From NCBI GenBank assembly GCA_002305715.1, contig DBQD01000036.1, forward strand, positions 192,371-248,400: a stretch of 56,030 nucleotides of DNA. Direction: 5' to 3'. Below the pieces are notes generated by a model. The model was not told the origin of the DNA. It was given only the letters and a program-made list of their open reading frames with translations, and made no database searches. Position numbers and translations under genes: made by a program. This stretch comes from Proteiniphilum sp. UBA1403 (GTDB lineage: Bacteria > Bacteroidota > Bacteroidia > Bacteroidales > Dysgonomonadaceae). Of this stretch, positions 24,213-32,727 are shown piece after piece (within the stretch, counting starts at the first letter, position 1; each line of letters begins with the position of its first letter).

Positions 24213-25586
24213 TTATACCTTGGGTAATTTCCAAGGAGCATGGTAGTTGGCTTTGATCAAACGATTGGCTTCTTCGTTACCAATGAACTGACCAGCATTG
24301 TTATCCCAATTTAGGGCACTGTTCACTCTGCAAGAGATATTAGCCAAATGACTCATTTTCGCAACTTCTGCACCAATGGCTATGTCTGCATTGGGCAGTT
24401 CACGCGTACGCATACATGCAAGCATGTTCCCGGCATGTAAATATAATCCTTTACCTGTTCCTTTTTTCATTTCAACTGCCTCCATGCGAAGTGAATTGGG
24501 TTTCTTCTCATCGTCGCAGGGATAACAATAGGGAAAATTGCGGCTGTTGATATCCTGTTCAGCCACTACTTCCCAACCACTGCGTGTAAGGATAAGTGTC
24601 CCATTCTCGCCAAAGAAGGCAACTCCCTCACGTAGACCAAACAAACCATTTCCAATACCGCATGCATGATCCCATACTATATTGAAATCGGGATATTTGT
24701 AAGTCGCCAACAGTGTATCGGGAGTCTCCATTGCATCATCAGGATAACCAAACTTACCACCGGCACCATACACATAGCTAGGTAATCCCACATTCATTCC
24801 TTTCATGGCATAGTCGAGCAGATGTACACCCCAATCGGCCATCAATCCTCCTGCATAATCCCAGAAGAAGCGGAAGTTATAATGAAAACGGTTCTGATTG
24901 AAATTACGCTTGGGTGCTGGACCAAGCCACATATCGTAATCCACTCCAGCAGGAACAGCCGAATCGGCTACAATGGGCAGCGTCCACTTACTGGTTTGAT
25001 AGGCCCATACTTTTACAGTACGCACACGTCCCAGAACTCCGCTCTGCACATAAGATGCAGCCTCATCCCAATGCGGATCGCTACGCTGCCACTGTCCCAC
25101 CTGCACAATCCGATTGTACTTGCGGGTGGCTTTAACCATGAGATCGCATTCTTCTATGGTATTTGCAAGCGGCTTCTCCACATAGACATCCTTTCCCGAC
25201 TCACAAGCAGCAACAAGTTGCAGGCAATGCCAATGATCGGGGGTGCCGATAATGACCATATCTACATCTTTGTTATCGATTACTTTTCGCCAGTCTTTTA
25301 CCAATTGTGCTGGTTTGTTTCCTTTTAATGCTTCATAATCGGCTGCACGCTGATAGAGCCACTGATCATCCACATCACAAAGCGAGATGCACTCTACTTC
25401 GGGATATTGCAGAAAAGCTTTCAAGTTGCTCCAACCTTGGTTGCGACAGCCAATCAGACCTATTTTAATTTTGTTTCCAGGTGCTGATTGCCCGTAAATG
25501 GAGGAAAAGGACTTCCCCATGAGGGGTGCCATACTCAAGCCAGTAGCGGTAATAGCTGACTTTTTCAGAAAATTTCGTCTGTCCAT
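24213..25586 (-). CDS. Tat-exported Gfo/Idh/MocA family oxidoreductase
   Basis: 457 residues. The N-terminus has a twin-arginine signal (DRRNFLKK followed by a hydrophobic stretch to about residue 30), so a folded, cofactor-loaded enzyme is sent to the periplasm. The Rossmann core has KIGLIGCRNQG (about 41-51), GTPDHWH, and the catalytic-dyad motif VEKPLANT (EKP at 137-139). The family oxidises or epimerises sugars and sugar derivatives using NAD(P). Periplasmic Bacteroidota members are known to oxidise glycosides to 3-keto forms; that role here is inference. It is divergent from the alanine symporter gene. Confidence 0.88.
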   Translation of the reverse strand: MDRRNFLKKSAITATGLSMAPLMGKSFSSIYGQSAPGNKIKIGLIGCRNQGWSNLKAFLQYPEVECISLCDVDDQWLYQRAADYEALKGNKPAQLVKDWRKVIDNKDVDMVIIGTPDHWHCLQLVAACESGKDVYVEKPLANTIEECDLMVKATRKYNRIVQVGQWQRSDPHWDEAASYVQSGVLGRVRTVKVWAYQTSKWTLPIVADSAVPAGVDYDMWLGPAPKRNFNQNRFHYNFRFFWDYAGGLMADWGVHLLDYAMKGMNVGLPSYVYGAGGKFGYPDDAMETPDTLLATYKYPDFNIVWDHACGIGNGLFGLREGVAFFGENGTLILTRSGWEVVAEQDINSRNFPYCYPCDDEKKPNSLRMEAVEMKKGTGKGLYLHAGNMLACMRTRELPNADIAIGAEVAKMSHLANISCRVNSALNWDNNAGQFIGNEEANRLIKANYHAPWKLPKV

Positions 25587-25740
25587 GATAATGATGTTGT
25601 AAGAGGTTTATGCAAATATAATAAATATTGCTCCAATGGGTCTGAAAATTTACATTTTATCTGTTTTTTCACTATTATATTGAAAAAATATCTTTATTTT
25701 TGGATTTTAGTGATATTCATCAATTCAAACTGCTTACATT
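25587..25740. promoter_or_regulatory. Divergent promoter region between Gfo/Idh and alanine symporter genes
   Basis: A minus-strand TATATTTG (25613-25620) lies 26 bases before the oxidoreductase ATG, and a plus-strand TATTTTTG (25695-25702) lies 38 bases before the symporter ATG. Both match the -7 consensus; neither has an exact -33 TTTG at the right spacing. Confidence 0.4.
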
Positions 25741-27459
25741 ATGCAGCAAATCAATGCGTTCTTCACCTCTTTGCATTCCTATATAGGTGGCCACAACTGG
25801 TTCATATTTCTGCTTTTAGGCACCGGTTTTTTCTTTTCACTCTATCTTAAATTCCCTCAGATTCGTTATTTTAGGCATGCCATTCGTATTGTCAAAGGAA
25901 AATACGATAAAAAAAGTGACAGGGGTGATACCACTCACTTTCAGGCACTGGCAACCGCCTTGTCCGGGACAGTGGGTACTGGCAATATTGCCGGTGTGGC
26001 ACTAGCCGTTCATTTGGGAGGCCCCGCTGCTCTTTTTTGGATGTTGATGACTGCTTTTTTAGGCATGTGTACCAAATTTGTTGAGGTTACCCTATCACAT
26101 AAATACAGGGAGTTCGACGAAAAAGGTATGGTAGCCGGAGGACCTATGTATTTCATGAAAAAGCGACTGAACATCTCCTTAAAAAATGGCAAAATCATCA
26201 AAACGGGATACTGGCTCGGTGGTTTTTTTGCAATTGCAACAGTATTATCATCCTTTGGAACTGGAAGCCTTCCTCAAATCAATAGCATCTCTAATGCTAT
26301 CTTTGCCACTTTCGGCATACAACATGTTATCACAGGTGCTGTGATGTCCATATTATTAGCACTGATCATTATCGGCGGCATCAAACGCATTGCCAAGGTT
26401 ACAGAGAAATTGGTACCTTTCATGGCCATTATCTATTTCCTTGGAGCTATAGCAGTAATCATTGCCAATTACCAAAATATCATACCCTCACTTGTCTCTA
26501 TGTTCACCCAAGTATTTACAGGTACAGCTGCAGTTGGAGGTTTCCTTGGAGCTGGATTTGCTTTTGCTTTCAACAATGGCGTAAACAGGGGACTCTTTTC
26601 GAATGAAGCTGGACAGGGATCTGCTCCCATTGCCCATGCTGCAGCCAAAGCGCACGAGCCGGTTTCGGAAGGGATGGTCGCCATTCTAGAGCCCTTTATT
26701 GACACCATCATTATCTGCTTCCTCACAGGCATGGTACTTCTATCCTCCGGAGTGTGGAATAAAAAGTTTCCAAACCAATTTCAACGAACCGATATGGTCG
26801 TACTTGCAGAGCGTTATGATGAACACAATGCTGCTGATGCAGCCCTCTTGGGAGATTATCTGAACAACAAAACCTCCTTACCCTTGTTTACTGGCCAACT
26901 TAAGGTGGTTAATGGAATAATTCAAAATGACAATTCTATTCTTCATGCCCGTTCAGTAGCGGAAAAAATTATGGTGAGCAAAGGTGGAGTTCCCTTTACA
27001 GGAGAAATAACTGTGACGGATGGAAGAGTAGTCCAAGCATCCAACGATCTTGTTATTACGGGATCTTCGCTTGTACACAGTGCTCCACTAACAACTGTTG
27101 CTTATACGCAAAGTTTTTTAGGTGATTCCGGTAAATACATTGTTGCACTTGGATTACTGTTATTTGCCTTCTCCACAGCAATTGCCTGGTCCTACTATGG
27201 CGACAGAGCTGTTACCTATCTGGTAGGGGCGAAGTATGTCATGGTATATCGGATTATTTTTGTAGTTGCCTTTTTTTCGGCCTCCTATATTGATACTACC
27301 ATCATTTGGAATCTCTCCTTGCTCACAGTTGCTTTTATGACAGTCCCGAACCTAATTGGTCTGCTCATACTTCACAAAGAAGTGAAACAGACCATTGGCG
27401 ATTACTGGAATGGTTTTAAAAAAGAATATCCAAACGAAACAATTTCAAAAAGAATGTAG
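25741..27459 (+). CDS. Alanine/sodium symporter (AGCS family) with a large insertion
   Basis: 572 residues, about 100 more than usual for AGCS. It imports alanine or glycine with Na+ across the inner membrane. The family core is clear: ALATALSGTVGTGNIAGVALAV (66-90), GMVAGGPMYFM, FNNGVNRGLFSNEAGQGSAPIAHAAA (277-302) and FAFSTAIAWSYYGDRA (475-490). Between GVWN (337-340) and the next helix, residues about 345-452 form an additional soluble, beta-rich segment including VPFTGEITVTDGRVV. The extra domain is probably extracytoplasmic and has no assigned function. It is divergent from the Tat Gfo/Idh gene. Confidence 0.9.
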   Translation: MQQINAFFTSLHSYIGGHNWFIFLLLGTGFFFSLYLKFPQIRYFRHAIRIVKGKYDKKSDRGDTTHFQALATALSGTVGTGNIAGVALAVHLGGPAALFWMLMTAFLGMCTKFVEVTLSHKYREFDEKGMVAGGPMYFMKKRLNISLKNGKIIKTGYWLGGFFAIATVLSSFGTGSLPQINSISNAIFATFGIQHVITGAVMSILLALIIIGGIKRIAKVTEKLVPFMAIIYFLGAIAVIIANYQNIIPSLVSMFTQVFTGTAAVGGFLGAGFAFAFNNGVNRGLFSNEAGQGSAPIAHAAAKAHEPVSEGMVAILEPFIDTIIICFLTGMVLLSSGVWNKKFPNQFQRTDMVVLAERYDEHNAADAALLGDYLNNKTSLPLFTGQLKVVNGIIQNDNSILHARSVAEKIMVSKGGVPFTGEITVTDGRVVQASNDLVITGSSLVHSAPLTTVAYTQSFLGDSGKYIVALGLLLFAFSTAIAWSYYGDRAVTYLVGAKYVMVYRIIFVVAFFSASYIDTTIIWNLSLLTVAFMTVPNLIGLLILHKEVKQTIGDYWNGFKKEYPNETISKRM

Positions 27460-27634
27460 GTCATATCATCGCAATTGCTTGTAAGAAAGGTATGCTATTG
27501 AAAGATTTCTAATGAACCTCATATATTTACAGTTTACAAAATTTGATCTATTTCTGCGATTCGTCTAGGGTGATAGCACGTGTATTTAAATAGCAGCGAA
27601 TAGTTATTGCAGGATGAAGTGAATTGCAATATTA

Positions 27635-27666
27635 GATTTAGCGAGTAGTCATTTCGGATTTAGCGA
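27635..27666 (+). repeat. Direct repeat upstream of metG
   Basis: GATTTAGCGA occurs at 27635-27644 and again at 27657-27666. The start-to-start distance is 22 bp, about two helical turns, and the pair lies 33-64 bp upstream of the metG -7 element. It could be a regulator binding site. Confidence 0.5.
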
Positions 27667-27698
27667 AGGAATCATGCTGTAAAAAAAGCTATTTTTCG

Positions 27699-27706
27699 TA
27701 ACTTTG
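27699..27706 (+). promoter_or_regulatory. -7 element of the metG promoter
   Basis: TAACTTTG matches TAnnTTTG, 45 bases before the metG ATG; no clear -33 TTTG is present. Confidence 0.5.
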
Positions 27707-27750
27707 CAGATTATTACAAATAGCAATCCATAATTTTTGCTGCAATTCAT

Positions 27751-29793
27751 ATGTCGAAACAATTCAAACGCACACTGATTACATCTGCACTGCCGTATGC
27801 CAATGGGCCCGTGCATATCGGACACTTGGCAGGGGTTTATGTTCCTGCTGATATCTATGCCCGCTACCTTCGTCTGAAAGGAGAAGATGTCCTATTCATT
27901 GGTGGATCTGATGAGCATGGAATTCCCATCACCATCAAAGCCCGCAAAGAGGGTGTTACCCCCCAGGACATCGTGGATCGTTATCACGAGATAATCAAAA
28001 CCTCATTTGACGAGTTTGGAATTACCTTCGATATATATTCCCGCACTACCTCCACCATTCATCGAAAAACAGCGTCAGATTTTTTCCGTACGCTCTATGA
28101 TAAAAACGAATTTACTGAACAGGAAAGTGAACAGTATTTCGATGAGGAAGCAGGACAGTTCTTAGCAGACCGCTATATTACAGGCACGTGCCCACACTGT
28201 GGCAATGAAAATGCATATGGCGACCAATGCGAACAATGTGGAACTTCACTCAACCCTACAGATCTAATAAATCCCAAGTCAACTCTTAGCGGTAGTGTAC
28301 CGGTTATGCGGAGCACAAAACACTGGTATCTCCCCCTAGATAAACACGAAGCATGGCTTCGTCAGTGGATCTTGGAAGATCACAAAGAATGGAAGACAAA
28401 CGTTTACGGACAGTGCAAGTCGTGGCTCGACCTGGGATTACAGCCACGCGCAGTGAGTCGTGATCTCGATTGGGGCGTGCCTGTTCCGGTAGAAGGAGCT
28501 GAGGGCAAAGTGCTCTATGTATGGTTTGATGCTCCAATTGGTTATATCTCTAATACCAAAGAGTTGCTGCCGGATAGTTGGGAAAAATGGTGGAAAGACG
28601 AAGAGACCAAGCTAATTCACTTCATCGGAAAAGACAACATTGTGTTTCACTGTATCGTTTTCCCTGCAATGTTAAAGGCCGAAGGTTCTTTTATTCTGCC
28701 GGAAAACGTACCTGCCAATGAGTTCCTTAACCTTGAAGGTGGAAAAATTTCTACATCACGTAATTGGGCTGTTTGGCTCCATGAGTATTTGGAAGAGTTC
28801 CCCGGAAAACAGGATGTGCTACGTTATGTACTTACGGCCAATGCTCCGGAGTCGAAAGACAACGACTTCACATGGAAGGACTTCCAAGCACGTAATAACA
28901 ACGAATTGGTGGCAGTACTTGGTAACTTCGTGAACCGTGCACTGGTGCTCACACAAAAATATTTCGACAACAAGGTTCCTTCTGTAAAGGATTTTACTCA
29001 ATATGATTTAGAAACCATAGCTGAGGCAAAGCAAGTAAAGAAAGCTGTCGAATTACAGCTTGAAAACTATCATTTCCGTGAGGCTCAGAAAGAAGCAATG
29101 AATCTGGCCCGTATTGGGAACAAGTACCTTGCAGATACAGAACCGTGGAAGATGGCTAAATCAGATATGGATCGGACGGCTACCATCCTCAACATAGCCC
29201 TGCAAATTACAGCTAACCTTGCGATTGTAATAGAACCATTCCTGCCCTTCACGGCCGATAAGATTCTTTCATTTCTATGTACAAATCACCTGAACTGGAA
29301 CCAACTTGGTAATTTTGATCTCCTTGCAGAAGGTCATCAACTCGGCAAATCGGAACTCCTATTTGAAAAGATTGAAGACGAAACAATTGAAAAACAGATT
29401 AAAAAACTGGAAGATACTAAAAAAGCAAACGAAGTTGCTGAATATAAGGCAAAACCAGTGAAAGAAACCATTCAATTCGACGCATTCGAGAAGCTGGATA
29501 TCCGTATTGGAACCGTTTTGGAATGTGAGAAAGTGCCCAAATCAGACAAACTCCTTCGTTTCCTATTAGACGATGGACTTCAAAAACGGACCATCCTATC
29601 AGGAATTGCGGCTCATTATCCTAACCCAGAAGAGTTAATTGGCAAGCAGGTCTGCTTCATTGCCAACTTGGAACCTCGGAAAATGAGAGGTATCGTTTCT
29701 GAAGGTATGATTCTCTCTGCAGAGAATGCCGATGGATCACTCGCTTTGGTAACACCCTCAAACAAGGTTAATCCGGGAAGCCCTGTCGTATAA
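27751..29793 (+). CDS. metG: Methionyl-tRNA synthetase
   Basis: 680 residues. It charges tRNA-Met with methionine. Class I motifs: PYANGPVHIGHLAGVY (HIGH) and the KMSKS-equivalent GGKISTSRNW. The connective-peptide zinc site is CPHCGNENAYGDQCEQCG. The C-terminal 110 residues (FDAFEKLDIRIGTVLECEKVP to the end) form an EMAP/Trbp111-type tRNA-binding domain. Full length for the E. coli-like dimeric form. A small outer-membrane protein gene follows after 99 bases. Confidence 0.97.
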   Translation: MSKQFKRTLITSALPYANGPVHIGHLAGVYVPADIYARYLRLKGEDVLFIGGSDEHGIPITIKARKEGVTPQDIVDRYHEIIKTSFDEFGITFDIYSRTTSTIHRKTASDFFRTLYDKNEFTEQESEQYFDEEAGQFLADRYITGTCPHCGNENAYGDQCEQCGTSLNPTDLINPKSTLSGSVPVMRSTKHWYLPLDKHEAWLRQWILEDHKEWKTNVYGQCKSWLDLGLQPRAVSRDLDWGVPVPVEGAEGKVLYVWFDAPIGYISNTKELLPDSWEKWWKDEETKLIHFIGKDNIVFHCIVFPAMLKAEGSFILPENVPANEFLNLEGGKISTSRNWAVWLHEYLEEFPGKQDVLRYVLTANAPESKDNDFTWKDFQARNNNELVAVLGNFVNRALVLTQKYFDNKVPSVKDFTQYDLETIAEAKQVKKAVELQLENYHFREAQKEAMNLARIGNKYLADTEPWKMAKSDMDRTATILNIALQITANLAIVIEPFLPFTADKILSFLCTNHLNWNQLGNFDLLAEGHQLGKSELLFEKIEDETIEKQIKKLEDTKKANEVAEYKAKPVKETIQFDAFEKLDIRIGTVLECEKVPKSDKLLRFLLDDGLQKRTILSGIAAHYPNPEELIGKQVCFIANLEPRKMRGIVSEGMILSAENADGSLALVTPSNKVNPGSPVV

Positions 29794-29892
29794 TTGGATT
29801 ATTTTAACACTATTCAACGTAACTTTCTGCAATCAAAAGCATCTGAATAAATAGGAATTGATGAAATCAACTTGAATTAAAAAGAATATCTT

Positions 29893-30450
29893 ATGAAGAA
29901 ACAACTGCTTTTGATTGCGGCATTACTGATAAGTCTTGCTTCATTTTCCCAAAAGACTCACCGTGTAATGGGATGGAAGATTTCCCGAGACCGACCACAG
30001 AATGAACTAAAACTGAATCTTGGGACAACTATCTTCGGATCATTTCCAGAGATCAGCTATGAAAGGATACTCAACTCTGATATCAGTATTGGTACCTCAT
30101 TGGGATTTGGCTTGGAGAATGATCTATATCCTCTTAATTTTGAAGTCATCCCCTATGTCCGTTGGTTCTTCGGTGGTAGTTCCGAGAGCTTGCAGAAATA
30201 TGGTGCAGGTTTCTTCATAGAAGCTAATGCGGCATTCTTTTCAACAGAGATCAACGATGTTGACTATGATTACGGATCAGTTAGCACCGATACAAAATAT
30301 TCAGCTGGTGCGGGACTAGGTATAGCCATGGGTTGGAAATACCTTACCCGCAATAACTGGGTGGGAGAACTTAATTTTGGTGTTGGGAGAGACTTTGTGA
30401 ACGACGGTGCTTACCCTCGCTTAGGTATTTCAATTGGGAAACGATTTTGA
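29893..30450 (+). CDS. Small outer-membrane beta-barrel protein (DUF3575-like)
   Basis: 185 residues with a signal peptide (MKKQLLLIAALLISLASFSQ). The mature part alternates polar and hydrophobic residues in about eight strands, for example ELKLNLGTTIFGSFPEISYERIL, and ends with an aromatic terminal strand (LGISIGKRF), the recognition mark for the BAM complex. It resembles small 8-stranded barrels of the DUF3575/OmpW-like kind. No specific function can be read. Confidence 0.7.
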   Translation: MKKQLLLIAALLISLASFSQKTHRVMGWKISRDRPQNELKLNLGTTIFGSFPEISYERILNSDISIGTSLGFGLENDLYPLNFEVIPYVRWFFGGSSESLQKYGAGFFIEANAAFFSTEINDVDYDYGSVSTDTKYSAGAGLGIAMGWKYLTRNNWVGELNFGVGRDFVNDGAYPRLGISIGKRF

Positions 30451-30625
30451 GCAGCAACTAAAAAAGGTCACTCTCACTGATACTACACTGATGTCTTCGT
30501 ATTCTGAGTAGTGTCAACTTTACAAAAATTCAATGGTACTCGTATTTAATTCTTAGAATCAATCAATAGAAAACGTACACTAAATGAGTACTATTTCTTA
30601 TGTATCTCTATAGTAAGCATTTTAA

Positions 30626-31378
30626 TTAGAGAAGAGAAATAATAAAATGACCTCCAAAAGAGAGGTATTTGAATTCCTGGACAAAAGCCTGAATGTAGAA
30701 GGTTTTAAATAACAAGTAACTGCCTCCAAGATTAAAATCCCGAGTATCATATTCTGCAATTACGGCAAGATCACGAGCAAAAGAAGGAGTGAAGGTAATA
30801 CCTCCAGATATTGGATTATCGAGAGTTTGTTTTTTGCTGGACAATATGTTGTATGCAGCATGAAAGCCCAATTTATTCTCATTAAAAATTACATGTTTAG
30901 ATGCTGCTACATAGTTCATACCAAAGTATTTGTTACCCTTGGTTGGACTAAAGTAGTTCTCCCTGTTCGACGTCAAAAGATCGTTTGAACCGACTACCAC
31001 AGATGGAAGGTATTTATGCTCTTTAAGAACACGCAATCGTACCGATATCGCTCTGTCTACATTGTTGAAATTCTCGCTACCTCCTAGTTTAAAAGCTGTA
31101 TTTGTCAAAGCAACTTCAAAAAAAGGAAGAAAAGTTATGTTCACAAAATAATTAAATGTATTGTAGTTCCATGTATTAGGTGTCATATTGGTGTTCAGAA
31201 AATTTCCACCAATCTTAACGGTACCATCTTCTGACATTGTCGCAGAAGGAGAATTAAGCAGACCTGTTACCCCAAGGGTGGTTTGTGCTGTTAGTTCTGT
31301 CGAAAATAGAAAAACAGAAAAAACCACCGACAATAAAATTGCCGGTAGTTTTTTCAATAAATATGTATCATTATACAT
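30626..31378 (-). CDS. YjbH-like barrel protein, N-terminal-half type
   Basis: 250 residues with a signal peptide ending LTAQ. The mature protein begins TTLGVTGLLNSPSATMSEDG, which matches what is known of the N-terminal barrel of YjbH/GfcD, an outer-membrane protein of exopolysaccharide systems. Later RLRVLKEHKYLPSVVVGSNDL and YVAASKHV also fit that half. E. coli YjbH is about 700 residues with two such halves; here only the first is present. It is the third and last gene of a minus-strand operon, starting 14 bases after the lipoprotein stop. No yjbE, yjbF, yjbG or wza-like genes are adjacent. The similarity was judged from recalled sequence, not alignment. Confidence 0.72.
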   Translation of the reverse strand: MYNDTYLLKKLPAILLSVVFSVFLFSTELTAQTTLGVTGLLNSPSATMSEDGTVKIGGNFLNTNMTPNTWNYNTFNYFVNITFLPFFEVALTNTAFKLGGSENFNNVDRAISVRLRVLKEHKYLPSVVVGSNDLLTSNRENYFSPTKGNKYFGMNYVAASKHVIFNENKLGFHAAYNILSSKKQTLDNPISGGITFTPSFARDLAVIAEYDTRDFNLGGSYLLFKTFYIQAFVQEFKYLSFGGHFIISLL

Positions 31379-31392
31379 ACCTGTTTCTGATA

Positions 31393-32682
31393 CTAATTTG
31401 TACCGCCACCGTGGTCAAAAATAACCTCATCTTTAATATAAAGTGTAACCGCACCAGCTGAATGCACCTCAATTTGAAGAGTTTTTAATTCAGGTGTTCC
31501 ACCATATAGTCGAATTTTAATATCATATATTTGTCTATCTATTAACTGAAGACCGGTTGTTACAAACCTGTGATTCGGTGCTAATGTTCTATTCACAGTA
31601 ATATCATCATTTATCAATTCAAGTGATGCAGCTGCACCAGTATTTCCATAATACTGACTTATTCTACTTTCAATAACTTGCTTCAGTTCTGATATTTGAC
31701 CGGATGGAACACCTGCATTTGCCAAGATAGTCTCAACGGGTGTTACAAAAATATAACCAGATTTACGTTGTACTTTTATACTTTCAACTTGTTTGTTTGT
31801 CAATTCATTATTTTCAATTGGTGAGTCAATAACGTTGATAGCTTCTTCCAATGCACTTAATGAGACACGTGTCGTGTTGATACTTATTTTGTATGTAGAG
31901 AAGTGATTGATTGTCGTCTTGTATGTGTTGTCGTTCGCGTCATATGTTACTGACTGAGGCTGTACTTCCCAAACGTTAGTTGATTCATTATAGTATTCTA
32001 ATTGCATTTCATCAAAGCTAACACCATTAAAAGGATTTTCCACCTTTACAGGCAACGGTTCGGAGAATTGAAGGCCTGCAGGTCCAAATTGAATTACTAT
32101 CAACCCAGGATTGAAATCTGTTGGAGTAACGATGTCTGGGACTTGCACAGCAGTAATATTAATTGGTCCGGTTACAGGTTGATTGTTTGCATCTGTCACA
32201 GTGACACCTGCAGGGATGGTCATTACAACTGGAATATCACCTCCAATATTAATAGTACCTCCCTCGCCCGGAGTTATTGGAGTAACTCCCTCTACATACG
32301 GAACCATTGTTACAGTAATGCTGAAAGTAACAACTTGATTGGGCTCTGCTTGTTGGAACTCAAGACTGTAAGTAGCATTGAAAAAATCTTCTTTAGTAAA
32401 TGTCAATGTATACTTTCCTGCGTCAGCAAGATCCTTGAATTCAAATTCACCAGTAGCACCTGAGGTAGTAGTAAGCGACCCCATTTTTACCGTTACGCCC
32501 TGTAGAGGTTGATTTGTCTGTTGATTCAGAACCTGTCCTTTTATAACATACTTTGCAGGTTCTAAAACCGGAGGTGTTGGTTCTTCGCCCTTCTCACAGG
32601 ATGAGAATACTGCCAGGGAACCTATCAGGATAATAGACAGTAAATTCCTGAAAAGCTGTTTTGTTGTTTTTAATCCGTTCAT
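31393..32682 (-). CDS. Multidomain lipoprotein: carboxypeptidase-regulatory-like plus ZU5-like domains
   Basis: 429 residues. A lipoprotein signal ends FSSC, with Cys29 lipidated. Residues 46-127 form a carboxypeptidase-regulatory-like beta-sandwich (YVIKGQVLNQQTNQPLQGV, then GEFEFKDL). Residues about 138-268 look ZU5-like: PITPGEGGTI, MTIPAGVTV, FGPAGLQFSEPLPVKVENPF and YYNESTNVWE. Residues about 290-429 are an unassigned region of helices and strands ending LYIKDEVIFDHGGGTN. It is the middle gene between two YjbH-half genes (gaps 45 and 14 bases), so it most likely sits with them at the outer membrane. Confidence 0.72.
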   Translation of the reverse strand: MNGLKTTKQLFRNLLSIILIGSLAVFSSCEKGEEPTPPVLEPAKYVIKGQVLNQQTNQPLQGVTVKMGSLTTTSGATGEFEFKDLADAGKYTLTFTKEDFFNATYSLEFQQAEPNQVVTFSITVTMVPYVEGVTPITPGEGGTINIGGDIPVVMTIPAGVTVTDANNQPVTGPINITAVQVPDIVTPTDFNPGLIVIQFGPAGLQFSEPLPVKVENPFNGVSFDEMQLEYYNESTNVWEVQPQSVTYDANDNTYKTTINHFSTYKISINTTRVSLSALEEAINVIDSPIENNELTNKQVESIKVQRKSGYIFVTPVETILANAGVPSGQISELKQVIESRISQYYGNTGAAASLELINDDITVNRTLAPNHRFVTTGLQLIDRQIYDIKIRLYGGTPELKTLQIEVHSAGAVTLYIKDEVIFDHGGGTN

Positions 32683-32727
32683 AGCAATAAAAATTAATAA
32701 TAATTGAATAGTTTGATGAGTTATATC

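Noticed and set aside
27460..27750. Riboswitch or T-box before metG
   Set aside because: No T-box sequence, specifier stem or SAM-riboswitch core was recognisable; only a direct repeat and a -7 element were seen.
30478..30516. 9-bp hairpin with a 21-nt loop after the small barrel gene
   Set aside because: The loop is large and no T-tract follows on either strand, so a terminator call is not supported.
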